Source: Aestuariibacter sp. GS-14
GTDB taxonomy: Bacteria; Pseudomonadota; Gammaproteobacteria; Enterobacterales; Alteromonadaceae
DNA length: 64,000 nucleotides
Assembly: GCF_006494365.1 (NCBI RefSeq)
Contig: NZ_VHIP01000004.1
Location: forward strand, 186,001 to 250,000
Direction of reading: 5' to 3'
Shown: one piece after another, positions 9,543-17,662 of the stretch
Layout: the number at the start of each line of letters is the position of its first letter
Position numbering within the stretch: position 1 is the first letter of the stretch
Notes under the pieces: model-generated
The model's input: only the letters and a program-made list of their open reading frames with translations
The model's database searches: none
Told to the model about the DNA's origin: nothing
Translations under genes and position numbers: made by a program

Positions 9543-11424
9543 ACTCGGCTTTAGCCTCTTCTAATGCTTCCTGCGCCTCCAACCAGAGCGCTTCCGCGTC
9601 GTCCAGTTGCCCTTTTATACGGGTTTGCTCATCCAACAGTTTCATTAGTTGCGGCTTTTTATCTGCGTCGTATAACGTCATATCAGACAAAGACACCTCA
9701 ACATCAGCCAGGGTTTTATTCAGCTTTTCCATTTGCTGTTCGGCTTGCTGAATCTGTTTGCGCAGTGGCGCAGTAGCCTGACGAAACTCCGCTTCGCGGC
9801 GCTTTTCGGCCTTGCGATCAACCTTGGGCTTCTCGGCCACCGGCTTGTCGTCGGGTTGTTGCGCTAAAATCCAATTGCGATAATCATCCAGATCGCCATC
9901 GAAAGCAGCCACTTCCCCCCGGTCTACCAGGTAAAAATCTTCACAAACCGCAGACAATAAAAAGCGATCGTGCGATACCAGCACCATTGCGCCTTCAAAG
10001 CCCTGCAATGCCAGATTAAGCGCATGGCGCATTTCCAAATCCAAATGGTTGGTGGGTTCGTCGAGCAACAGCAGGTTAGGCTTTTGATACACAATGAGCG
10101 CTAAAACCAGGCGTGCTTTCTCACCGCCAGACATAGGCGCAACCGGCGCGGTTGCTTCGTCGCCATGGAAGCCAAAGCCGCCAAGGTAATCGCGTAATTG
10201 CTGTTCGGTAGCCAGTTTATCCAGTCGTTGCAAATGCAGTAATGCTGACGCGGCCGGATCGAGTGTTTCTAACTGATGCTGGGCAAAATAGCCCACATTC
10301 AGGCCTTTGGCGGTGGTGAAAATACCGGTTTTGGGTTCGTGAACCTGGGCAAGCAGTTTAATTAGCGTAGATTTACCCTGACCATTGCGCCCCAGCAAGC
10401 CAATGCGACTGCCGGGTACCAAATTTAATTTTACCTGTTGCAGCACAATATGGTTATCGTACCCCAGTGTGATCTGCTCCATTTGCACCAAAGGGTTAGG
10501 CAGCGCGGAAGGCATTTTAAATTCAAAACTAAACTGGCTGGCATGGTGGGCGGGCAACAGGGTTTCCATGCGTTCGAGTTGTTTAATCCGGCTCTGGGCC
10601 TGTTTCGCTTTACTCGCTTTGGCTTTAAAGCGGTTAATAAAGGATTCCAAATGGGCAATTTTGTCTTGTTGCTTGCGAAATTCAATGTCCTGCAAGCGAA
10701 TGCGTTCTGCACGCTGGGTTTCATAACTGGAGTAGTTACCCGTGTAGGTCACCAGTTTCTGGTGTTCAACACTGATAATCTGAGTTACGCAGTTATCGAT
10801 AAACGCTTTATCGTGGGAAATAAGCAGCAATGTGCCCTGGTAACGCTGTAACCAGCGCTCTAACCAAATCACCGCATCTAAATCCAGGTGGTTGGTGGGT
10901 TCGTCAAGCAATAGCAGATCAGATGGACACAGCAGTGCCTGTGCCAGGTTCAATCGCATTCGCCAGCCACCGGAAAAATCGGTAACCGGCGCACTCAGTT
11001 GCGCAGTAGAAAACCCTAAGCCATCTAAAATTGTTGCCGCCCGGGCTTCTACATCGTACGCACCAGCCTGCGCCAGCAAGTCGTGATATTTGGCTATGGC
11101 CTCGCCTTCACCATCCTGTTCGGCCTGCGCTAATTGTTGTTGTAACTTGCGCAAAACCTTATCACCATCAATTACGTATTCTATTGCACTGCGCGATACC
11201 GCCGGGGTTTCCTGAGCAACACTCACGATCCGCCAGTCACCCGGTACACTGCTATCGCCGGCATCCAGCGTGAGTTCGCCACGCAGTAATGCAAATAAGC
11301 TCGACTTACCGCAGCCATTACTGCCAATAAGGGCGACTTTGTGTCCGGGGAACACCTGCGCAGACGCTGCGTCCAGCAGTACTTTGCTACCGCGCATTAA
11401 GGTGATCTGTGATAACTGGATCAT
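9526..11424 (-). CDS. yheS: ABC-F type ATPase YheS
   Basis: Duplicated ATP-binding protein of 632 residues without membrane segments. Walker A motifs are GSNGCGKSS (about 34-42) and GRNGQGKST (about 346). The signatures are FSGGWRMRL and MSGGEKARL, and LLLLDEPTNHLD occurs twice. The inter-domain linker is Lys/Arg-rich, and a C-terminal coiled coil follows (about 545-630). ABC-F proteins bind the ribosome and relieve stalled translation; the role of YheS itself is inferred. It heads the operon running to yheU and is divergent from yheV. Confidence 0.93.
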   Translation of the reverse strand: MIQLSQITLMRGSKVLLDAASAQVFPGHKVALIGSNGCGKSSLFALLRGELTLDAGDSSVPGDWRIVSVAQETPAVSRSAIEYVIDGDKVLRKLQQQLAQAEQDGEGEAIAKYHDLLAQAGAYDVEARAATILDGLGFSTAQLSAPVTDFSGGWRMRLNLAQALLCPSDLLLLDEPTNHLDLDAVIWLERWLQRYQGTLLLISHDKAFIDNCVTQIISVEHQKLVTYTGNYSSYETQRAERIRLQDIEFRKQQDKIAHLESFINRFKAKASKAKQAQSRIKQLERMETLLPAHHASQFSFEFKMPSALPNPLVQMEQITLGYDNHIVLQQVKLNLVPGSRIGLLGRNGQGKSTLIKLLAQVHEPKTGIFTTAKGLNVGYFAQHQLETLDPAASALLHLQRLDKLATEQQLRDYLGGFGFHGDEATAPVAPMSGGEKARLVLALIVYQKPNLLLLDEPTNHLDLEMRHALNLALQGFEGAMVLVSHDRFLLSAVCEDFYLVDRGEVAAFDGDLDDYRNWILAQQPDDKPVAEKPKVDRKAEKRREAEFRQATAPLRKQIQQAEQQMEKLNKTLADVEVSLSDMTLYDADKKPQLMKLLDEQTRIKGQLDDAEALWLEAQEALEEAKAEYDVNA

Positions 11425-11462
11425 ATAACGTTGATTGCCTGTGATATCGCTATTAAGCGCGG

Positions 11463-11468
11463 TATAAT
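11463..11468 (+). promoter_or_regulatory. Putative -10 box for yheV
   Basis: A perfect TATAAT lies 73 bases before the yheV start in the yheS/yheV divergent gap. The -35 at normal spacing is poor (TGTGAT at 11440-11445), so the assignment is tentative. Confidence 0.4.
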
Positions 11469-11540
11469 AGCAGAACCCGTCGCGCCGATCTTCTATGTCG
11501 TGCAGGCGTATTTCACTAATTAGATTATGTGGTGTGTATT

Positions 11541-11747
11541 ATGAGTAAACGTCAACGAAAACGGTTTGTTGCCGGTGCAACCTGCCCAAAATGCAAGGCC
11601 ACAGACACCATTATGCTGTACTTTGAAAACAACATTGAGAAAATGGCTTGTGTGGAATGTGATTACACCGAGTCTCAGCCGCAGGCAAACGTGCAGTCTG
11701 CCAGCCGCAGCAATGCAAACGTAATTGGCGTGTTCAAGCCCGATTAA
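11541..11747 (+). CDS. yheV: YheV family zinc-ribbon-like protein
   Basis: Protein of 68 residues. CPKC near the start and CVEC about 24 residues later form a likely zinc ribbon. The N-terminal KRFVAGATCP and the C-terminal NVIGVFKPD match E. coli YheV (DUF2387). The ATG at 11541 is chosen for alignment with the family; an in-frame start at 11529 would add four residues. The function is unknown. In enterobacteria yheV neighbours slyX/slyD; here about 8 kb of other genes lie between. Confidence 0.85.
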   Translation: MSKRQRKRFVAGATCPKCKATDTIMLYFENNIEKMACVECDYTESQPQANVQSASRSNANVIGVFKPD

Positions 11748-11782
11748 TTGGATTTAATCAACTGTAAGTAGTTACCAACAAC

Positions 11783-12301
11783 ATGCCTGAATTCAATGTG
11801 GCCCAGGGATTTGGCCTGCTCAGCTTTGTACTGGGTATTTTGTGCTTTTACCAAAAAGACGATCAGCGTTTGCGCATGATGATGGTAGTGATGAACCTCA
11901 ACCACGCCTTGCACTTCGCATTGCTGGGCGCTTTTACGTCGTGCCTGAGCGCGTTATTGTCGCTGGTGCGCACGGGTCTATCCATTAAAACCCGCTCCCG
12001 GGCGGTGGCTTACCTTTTTATTGCCATAACGCTGGCGCTCGGTCTGTATTTTGCCAACGAATGGTACGACTTATTTCCCATCCTTGGCACGTGTATCGGC
12101 ACGTACGCGCTGTATTGTTTGTCTGGCATAAAAATGCGCCTTGCATTTTTGTGCGGCGCACTGTGCTGGCTAACCAACAACATCATTGTGGGTTCAATTG
12201 GCGGTACCCTGCTGGAAGTAACATTACTGGTAGTAAATTGCACCACCATTTGGCGACTCTACGTTGCTAAAAAGGCCGAGCCCGCTAATTCTTTACCCTG
12301 A
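11783..12301 (+). CDS. YgjV-like inner-membrane protein
   Basis: Integral membrane protein of 172 residues with about five or six hydrophobic helices. The opening GFGLLSFVLGILCFYQKDD and the later LNHALHFALLGAFTS are typical of YgjV-family proteins. The family function is unknown. It follows yheV by 35 bases and could share its transcript. A separate promoter-like sequence lies downstream before yqiJ. Confidence 0.7.
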   Translation: MPEFNVAQGFGLLSFVLGILCFYQKDDQRLRMMMVVMNLNHALHFALLGAFTSCLSALLSLVRTGLSIKTRSRAVAYLFIAITLALGLYFANEWYDLFPILGTCIGTYALYCLSGIKMRLAFLCGALCWLTNNIIVGSIGGTLLEVTLLVVNCTTIWRLYVAKKAEPANSLP

Positions 12302-12310
12302 ATCAAAATT

Positions 12311-12339
12311 TTGCCCCGCCACAAAAAAGTGATTACACT
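12311..12339 (+). promoter_or_regulatory. Putative sigma-70 promoter of yqiJK
   Basis: TTGCCC (12311-12316) and TACACT (12334-12339) are separated by exactly 17 bases and stand 33 bases before the yqiJ start. Both boxes are acceptable sigma-70 matches. No experimental support. Confidence 0.45.
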
Positions 12340-12372
12340 GGCAACTCGTGTAAGCCATCAGGGACGGTGGAA

Positions 12373-12993
12373 ATGCTGTCATTTTTTCTTAGTGATGCCA
12401 ATTTTTGGTTTAGTTGTGCACTGGGTATTGTTGTCGCGCTATTTGTAATGGAAGTCGTTGGTACCCTGATGGGTGTTAGCCTGTTGGGCCTGGCCGATGA
12501 CCAGGCTGATTTCGACGCCGCAACCGGCAATTTAACGGCACTTGCCAGTTGGTTATCATTAGATCGCCTGCCACTCATGGTTTGGCTGGTTATTCTACTA
12601 ACCAGCTTCGGCATCATTGGCATCCTCACTAATCTGGTTTCTCAGTCTGCCATCGGCGGACACTTTCCCGTATTTGTAGTGGTTATCGTTGCATTGATAG
12701 CAGCGCTTATCATCACCGGCCGTTTTGGTGGCATGATTGCCCGTATGCTGCCCAAGCAGGAATCGTCAGCCACCCATTCGGAACAATTGGTTGGTACAGT
12801 AGGTCATATTACCCTTGGCACCGCCAGAACCAATAATCCGGCCGAAGCCAAATTCCTCGATGCATTTGACCAGCCCCATTATCTGCTGGTTGAACCCATT
12901 GAACCAGAAGACATATTTCAACAAGGCGACAAGGTGGTGCTGATTAAAAAACAACACCACAGCTGGCTGGCCACCCGCTATTTAGAACTTTAA
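12373..12993 (+). CDS. yqiJ: YqiJ-like membrane protein (NfeD-type partner of flotillin)
   Basis: Protein of 206 residues with an N-terminal helix, two further membrane helices (about 75-98 and 103-125) and a soluble C-terminal OB-fold-like domain carrying GTVGHITLGTARTNN. Length and position directly before YqiK match E. coli YqiJ (209 residues). Such proteins pair with flotillins at membrane microdomains. The ATG at 12373 is preferred to a GTG at 12367. It is 21 bases upstream of yqiK. Confidence 0.8.
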   Translation: MLSFFLSDANFWFSCALGIVVALFVMEVVGTLMGVSLLGLADDQADFDAATGNLTALASWLSLDRLPLMVWLVILLTSFGIIGILTNLVSQSAIGGHFPVFVVVIVALIAALIITGRFGGMIARMLPKQESSATHSEQLVGTVGHITLGTARTNNPAEAKFLDAFDQPHYLLVEPIEPEDIFQQGDKVVLIKKQHHSWLATRYLEL

Positions 12994-13014
12994 ACCCTAA
13001 AGGAAGAAGTAAGC

Positions 13015-14775
13015 ATGGATTCGACAGATCTGAGTAACCTCCCCGCTATGCTGTTTTTAATTGGCTCAGCCATCATTGGGCTAATTGTAATTGGCTTTAT
13101 TTTTGCCCGTTTGTATAAACGCGCCACTAAAGAAACCGCGTTTGTTCGTACCGGTTTAGGCGGCGAAAAAGTCATTAAAGATGGCGGTGCGCTTGTACTG
13201 CCTGTGGTACACGAAATCATTCCGGTCAATATGAACACCTTGCGTATTGAAGTGGAAAAAACGCAAAAAGACGCGTTGATCACCAAAGATCGCATGCGCG
13301 TAGACGTGAAAGCCGACTTCTATTTGCGTGTAGCACCCAGTGCCAGTGGTATCTCCATGGCAGCCCAAACGCTGGGTACGCGCACCACGCGTGCCGAAGA
13401 AGTGAAAAAGCTTATGGAATCGAAGTTCGTGGACGTACTGCGTGCTGTAGCAGCAGAAATGACCATGACCGAAATGCATGAACAACGTGCTGATTTTGTA
13501 CAAAAAGTACAGCAAAGTGTAGCGAATGATTTAGAGAAGAACGGTTTAGAACTGGAATCGGTAAGCTTAACCGGTTTCGACCAAACCGATTTACAGTTCT
13601 TTAATGAAAACAACGCATTCGACGCCGAAGGTCGCGCCCGTTTAGCTAAAATTATTGAAGAAAAGCGCAAAGAAACCAACGATATTCAACAAGAAAACCG
13701 CATCAAAATTGAACAGCGCAACCTGGAAGCAGAAAAGCTGTCGCTGGACATTAAGCGAGATGAAGAAGAAGCCAGAATTCTCCAGGAGCAGGCGTTAGCC
13801 TTCAAACGTCAGGAGCAAAAGGCCGAAATCTCCAAGCAGCGTGAGCAAAAAGAACAGGAAGAGCGTCAGGCTGAGATTGCCAAAGACAAAGCTATTGCAG
13901 CATCACAAATTGAAAAAGATCGCGACATTGAAGCCCGCGAAATTGAAAAGCGCCGCGCTATTGAAGAAGCGCGTATTCAGCAGCTTCAACAGCTGGAAGT
14001 GGCTGAGCAGAATAAGCAAATCGCCATTGCCAATAAGTCGGAAGAAGAATCGGCCGCTCGCGCGAAAGCCGCAGAAGCGGAAAAGCTGAAAGTAGAAAAA
14101 GAAGAAGCGGTTATTACGGCACGCCAGGTAGCTGAAGCGAACCGTAGAATGGAAATTGAAGTCATTGATGCGCGTAAAGAAGCTGCGCGTGAAGCGGTAA
14201 ACATTACCGTTGAAGCGGAGGCCAAACGCGAAGCGGCAATCAATACGTCAGAAGCCATACTTACCGAAGCAAGAGCCTCTGCAGACGCGAAGAAACTGCA
14301 AGCCGAAGCAGATGAAAAAGTATTTGCCGTAGAAGCGGCAGGTAAGAAAGCACTGTACGATGCTGAAAATACCCTGAAAATCGAGCAAATTGATTTGCAG
14401 CGTTCGTTGGCGCTGCTCAAAGTATTGCCGGAGATTATTGCCAGTGCTGTTAAGCCGCTGGAAAACATTGAGGGCATTAAAATATTGCAAGGCTATAACA
14501 CTGGCTCAGGCGGTGTAGGCGGCGATCACAGCACAGGCGGAGGTTTATCTGATCAGGTTACCCGCGCAGCGCTGAATTACCGCGCGAACGCGCCATTAGT
14601 GGATTCTTTGCTGCGCGAAGTGGGCCTGGTAGATAAGGAAAACGGCACACTGGAAGATCTGTTGCACGGCAACGCCGTAATCGATGGAAACTTAACGGCG
14701 GCCAAGGTTACCGACACACCGGCCCCCGAAAAGAGTGCCGTTGACGAAGTCGTAAAGCCTCCCAAAGCCAACTAA
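13015..14775 (+). CDS. yqiK: Flotillin-family protein YqiK
   Basis: SPFH/flotillin protein of 586 residues. An N-terminal membrane helix lies at about 12-33, then an SPFH/PHB domain to about 200. A long Ala/Glu/Lys coiled coil with repeated KREAA and ARxxAEA patterns spans about 215-470. A Gly-rich turn (SGGVGGDHSTGGG) precedes the C-terminal tail. Flotillins scaffold lipid microdomains; E. coli YqiK is linked to membrane fluidity and motility. GGAAGAAG lies before the ATG. It forms an operon with yqiJ. Confidence 0.9.
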   Translation: MDSTDLSNLPAMLFLIGSAIIGLIVIGFIFARLYKRATKETAFVRTGLGGEKVIKDGGALVLPVVHEIIPVNMNTLRIEVEKTQKDALITKDRMRVDVKADFYLRVAPSASGISMAAQTLGTRTTRAEEVKKLMESKFVDVLRAVAAEMTMTEMHEQRADFVQKVQQSVANDLEKNGLELESVSLTGFDQTDLQFFNENNAFDAEGRARLAKIIEEKRKETNDIQQENRIKIEQRNLEAEKLSLDIKRDEEEARILQEQALAFKRQEQKAEISKQREQKEQEERQAEIAKDKAIAASQIEKDRDIEAREIEKRRAIEEARIQQLQQLEVAEQNKQIAIANKSEEESAARAKAAEAEKLKVEKEEAVITARQVAEANRRMEIEVIDARKEAAREAVNITVEAEAKREAAINTSEAILTEARASADAKKLQAEADEKVFAVEAAGKKALYDAENTLKIEQIDLQRSLALLKVLPEIIASAVKPLENIEGIKILQGYNTGSGGVGGDHSTGGGLSDQVTRAALNYRANAPLVDSLLREVGLVDKENGTLEDLLHGNAVIDGNLTAAKVTDTPAPEKSAVDEVVKPPKAN

Positions 14776-14793
14776 ATCAAAAGCAGGTAAACA

Positions 14794-15423
14794 TTGAAAT
14801 ATCAGGGAAAGATAAGTAACTGGAACGATGCCAAAGGATTTGGCTTTGTGCAGCCCAATGGCGGTGGTCAGCGGGCATTCGTGCACATCAGCGCTTTCAC
14901 GCGCCGTTCCAAACGACCGGCAGACAACGACATTATTGTTTACGAACTAACACAACAGGCCGACGGCAAAGCCAAGGCAGTAAACGTAATGTTCGTCGCC
15001 GACTATAAATCCCGAAACACCGCTAATCACAGCCCATCTCGATCATCTGAGAGCAGCAAAGCTGCCATTGTATTTACCGGGTTATTTTGTGTGGTGTTTA
15101 TTGCCGTTACCCTGCTCAACATTTTGCCGAGGCCATTGTTATTTCTCTACACCGGCGCCAGCTTGCTGGCTTTTCTGATGTATGCCTGGGATAAATCCGC
15201 CGCGCAAAACAATCGCTGGAGAACACCCGAAGCTCACCTGCAACTAGTGGCACTGATTGGAGGCTGGCCTGGCGCTTACTTAGCGCAGCGAACCCTGCGC
15301 CACAAATCCAGCAAAACGTCATTCAAAGTAGCATTTTGGTGTTCGGTAGCACTGAATATTACCGCGCTTGGTTACTTATTTACGGCGTCTGGGCAGTCGC
15401 TGGTTAACACTGTTTTTTCATGA
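14794..15423 (+). CDS. Cold-shock domain / DUF1294 membrane fusion protein
   Basis: Fusion protein of 209 residues. Residues 1-70 form a cold-shock OB fold with the RNA-binding KGFGFVQPN and AFVHIS motifs. Residues about 85-209 hold three or four membrane helices of the DUF1294 type (MYAWDKSAAQNNRWRTPE, then GGWPGAYLAQ). It starts at a TTG with AGCAGG upstream; no ATG fits. It lies 18 bases after yqiK and is probably in the same operon. The domain pair is known in gammaproteobacteria; its function is unknown. Confidence 0.8.
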   Translation: MKYQGKISNWNDAKGFGFVQPNGGGQRAFVHISAFTRRSKRPADNDIIVYELTQQADGKAKAVNVMFVADYKSRNTANHSPSRSSESSKAAIVFTGLFCVVFIAVTLLNILPRPLLFLYTGASLLAFLMYAWDKSAAQNNRWRTPEAHLQLVALIGGWPGAYLAQRTLRHKSSKTSFKVAFWCSVALNITALGYLFTASGQSLVNTVFS

Positions 15424-15439
15424 TGGGGTCGCCTGTGAA

Positions 15440-15745
15440 TCAGGCCAGGATTTCCAGCCCTTTCGCAGCCACCAGATTGAGCAATTTCAAAGATGTACCA
15501 CGAGGCTTTTTACTGCCTTGTTCCCATTGTCTGACCGTTGATGTTGTAGTGTTAAGATAAGCAGCGAACACAGCTTGGCTCACATGTGCTTTTTTACGAA
15601 TAGCCTGAATGTGATGTGCTTCAAAGGTTTCGACTTTTGGCAGGCACAGCACATCAAACTCACGCAATGTTTGCTTATCCATAACACCAGCTTCATTCAG
15701 GTCTTTTGCTGTGTCATGTATGGCATCTAATATACTGTCTTTCAT
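15440..15745 (-). CDS. HigA/NadS-like antitoxin (XRE-family HTH)
   Basis: Protein of 101 residues. Its C-terminal half is an XRE helix-turn-helix: VSQAVFAAYLNTTTSTVRQW followed by EQGSKKPRG. The N-terminal half is acidic and likely binds the toxin. It starts one base after the toxin stop on the same strand, giving the toxin-first order of HigBA-type systems. Such antitoxins neutralise the toxin and repress their own promoter. The target and activity here are inferred. Confidence 0.82.
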   Translation of the reverse strand: MKDSILDAIHDTAKDLNEAGVMDKQTLREFDVLCLPKVETFEAHHIQAIRKKAHVSQAVFAAYLNTTTSTVRQWEQGSKKPRGTSLKLLNLVAAKGLEILA

Positions 15746-15746
15746 C

Positions 15747-16112
15747 TCATTTCACCTCTACCAGACTGCCGGCTTTAATAGCTTTTTTTAATTGTTCATC
15801 GCTGTAAGCGAATAACTCTTTTGCTAAACGCTTAAGTGCTTTCAACTCTTTACTGTCGATGTTTTCCCGCGCGTTTTTGGAAAAGCCATATAGAAAAAAG
15901 GCTTTATCATCTACTTTAAAAGCTAGAATAGTTCTTAGTCCTCCACTTTTTCCTTGCCCTTCAACGGGCGCACGCTTTTTATAAACATGACCGCCTAAAT
16001 CGGCATCGATTAAGCCTTGCTCCATCTCAATCAAAGCATTCTTAAGGGCACTATCCGTCAGCCCTTCTTTCTTTGCCCACTTCGAGAACCACCTATTTTT
16101 TAATATGCGCAT
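15747..16112 (-). CDS. RelE/HigB-like toxin
   Basis: Basic protein of 121 residues. The core contains RTILAFKVDDKAFFLYGFSK, the beta-hairpin pattern of the RelE-like family in PF06296, and the C-terminus is helical and Lys-rich. Family members are ribosome-dependent mRNA endonucleases. The ATG at 16112 is used; a TTG at 16121 is possible. It is the first gene of a two-gene operon with the antitoxin. This marks the start of the accessory, more A/T-rich stretch. Confidence 0.78.
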   Translation of the reverse strand: MRILKNRWFSKWAKKEGLTDSALKNALIEMEQGLIDADLGGHVYKKRAPVEGQGKSGGLRTILAFKVDDKAFFLYGFSKNARENIDSKELKALKRLAKELFAYSDEQLKKAIKAGSLVEVK

Positions 16113-16120
16113 TTTTCTCA

Positions 16121-16140
16121 AGCACTCAAACTATAGCACT
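16121..16140 (-). promoter_or_regulatory. Putative TA promoter with AGCACT repeats
   Basis: On the minus strand an extended -10, TGCTATAGT (16138 to 16130), lies about 20 bases before the toxin ATG. It is flanked by two direct AGCACT repeats (16121-16126 and 16135-16140), a plausible autoregulatory operator for the antitoxin. No clear -35. Confidence 0.4.
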
Positions 16141-16691
16141 TAGTGGCATATTTTGGGTACTCGAATTTTGGAGCAATTAGGGGAAGAAATTTACTGGTAG
16201 AAGATGTTTCAGACAAAATTACAATTCGGCGACAAAATAAGTACACGTTTCAATCTCTCAACAATGTTAATTCATCGATAGTGTGCCTAAGTCAGCGCTT
16301 GCAGAAAGCTGTACTCTTGAACAGAAAGTGTGTGTAAGCGAGTCTACTAATTTTTGTGATATACCATTTATAGGTTTTAATGACTTACGACTTATAGGCT
16401 TTAATGCTTTTTAGCAGAAAGGGGAATGAGGAGATCTCTGCGTTTCCGTAGCTAGTAACAGTGCATACGCTATAAAGAGCATGCGATTGAGGCAGCTCAA
16501 TATGAAAATCTCATCGAGATGATTGGTGCTAATTCGAGAGAAAGATAAAACCTATAAATGTATTAGCAACAATGCACAGGCAACGCTACCAATTAACTGT
16601 TTGAGCAAAGAAAACTATTCATCAAAAAGCGCATTGTGGTTTACTAACAATAAATAAACCGTGCTCACAACATAAATGGAATTTGCGCTAC
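16141..16691. other. Gene-free segment upstream of orphan gene
   Basis: About 550 A/T-rich bases without a credible complete gene. The only notable structure is the inverted-repeat element at 16365-16560. An ORF at 16143-16337 has no ribosome site and an uneven composition, and I do not believe it. A 28-codon open stretch at 16459-16545 (its last 25 codons run YKEHAIEAAQ through to SRER) reads like the end of a decayed gene, because two stops sit directly before it. Confidence 0.5.
16365..16560. repeat. 196-bp element with 15-bp terminal inverted repeats
   Basis: CATTTATAGGTTTTA at 16365-16379 is repeated exactly in inverse orientation at 16546-16560. A diverged direct copy, TTATAGGCTTTAATG, lies at 16392-16406, 24 bases after the first copy. 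The right arm begins at the stop codon of the remnant reading frame. No clear target duplication flanks it. It could be a MITE-like element, a recombination site or a regulator-binding array. Confidence 0.5.
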
Positions 16692-17579
16692 ATGAAGGAT
16701 TGGCTAAACCGCGTTAGTAAAGGCTGGGAAGCGGCGAAAGCGGAGCTGGATACTAAGCTTAGGATGGTAAAAGAGCATATCGGTGCTTTGCCGGTAATTG
16801 TGTCGCTTGAACGCAGCGAAGCTAAGGATGTGCAGTTCGATGAAAAGCATTACTTTGTGATCCCCAACCACACCAGCGAAATCGGCTTTTCGTTACACAC
16901 CATGCGCGCATTGCCAGCCGATGCACCGGAAATCAACAACTTGCCGAAACGCCGGGTGTTTCATTTTCCTAATGAACATTACGAAGGCGCACTGCGTTTG
17001 CATATGCTGGAAACCGCCCGCAGCATGGCTATTGAAACCAATAGCCATACGCAGAGTACGCTGGAAAAGCTGGCCGATGATATTGACGCTATGGACAGCA
17101 AACTCACTTACGGCATGTTGGCGGTGGGCGCGTTAGCGGCAATTTTTAATCCTCTCATTGGTGCTGGCATTGCACTCAAAGCGGTACTGCCGAGTATTTC
17201 AGGCATGTTGTCTCGCCATGGTCTCAAACCACTGGGCGAAAAAGCCACACGGGCGCAGATTGAGCAAAAAGCTAAGCAGGCGGAAGAGCATGTACTTGCC
17301 CAATTTGCGGCTGCCACCACGCTCAAAGTAACTAATCCTATCCTCAACGAACTGGAATTTGCTCTTCGCACCAATGAGCAGCAGCACGATCCGCTACACG
17401 ACCCCAATCTGGCAAACGCCAGTTTACCCGCGCTTGAGCATTGTGATTGGCGACATCTGACAGAATTGGCCATTAGCCACGTGTACAAAGAAATACTGGC
17501 AGACCCATCTATGCATACCAAGGCCAAACTGGGGCCAGAGGATATTCGCTGGTTAGAGGTTTTGCTGGCGGGAAAATAA
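16692..17579 (+). CDS. Orphan protein with central hydrophobic hairpin
   Basis: Hypothetical protein of 295 residues that I do not recognise. Residues about 1-130 are soluble and mixed. About 138-170 is a strongly hydrophobic, Gly/Ala-rich hairpin (YGMLAVGALAAIF, then PLIGAGIALKAVLPSI). The remainder is helical and charged, ending in LGPEDIRWLEVLLAGK. There is no signal peptide. A protein soluble apart from one hairpin suggests conditional or peripheral membrane insertion, which is only inference. The ATG at 16692 is used; a TTG nine bases earlier also fits. Confidence 0.6.
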   Translation: MKDWLNRVSKGWEAAKAELDTKLRMVKEHIGALPVIVSLERSEAKDVQFDEKHYFVIPNHTSEIGFSLHTMRALPADAPEINNLPKRRVFHFPNEHYEGALRLHMLETARSMAIETNSHTQSTLEKLADDIDAMDSKLTYGMLAVGALAAIFNPLIGAGIALKAVLPSISGMLSRHGLKPLGEKATRAQIEQKAKQAEEHVLAQFAAATTLKVTNPILNELEFALRTNEQQHDPLHDPNLANASLPALEHCDWRHLTELAISHVYKEILADPSMHTKAKLGPEDIRWLEVLLAGK

Positions 17580-17609
17580 CACAACCCTCATTTGCAAAAA
17601 GAAAGTAGC

Positions 17610-17632
17610 GGGGCATTGTTAACCAAAGCCCC
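17610..17632. terminator. Weak hairpin between convergent genes
   Basis: GGGGC (17610-17614) pairs with GCCCC (17628-17632) over a 13-base loop, with partial pairing beyond it. No T-run. It lies in the 83-bp gap between two convergent orphan genes. Confidence 0.35.
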
Positions 17633-17662
17633 TGCCGAATAGAGTGTATTGGTATTAGCTTA

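Noticed and set aside
13841-14477. Long ORFs in other frames inside yqiK
   Set aside because: Produced by the Ala/Glu/Lys-rich coiled-coil repeat of YqiK; compositionally biased and without motifs.
16143-16337. 64-codon plus-strand ORF in the gap upstream of the orphan gene
   Set aside because: No ribosome site, biased to Asn/Gln/Arg with no recognisable pattern, in an A/T-rich non-coding stretch.
16365-16560. Integron attC site
   Set aside because: The repeats lack the conserved RYYYAAC/GTTRRRY core sites, and no integrase is in the window.
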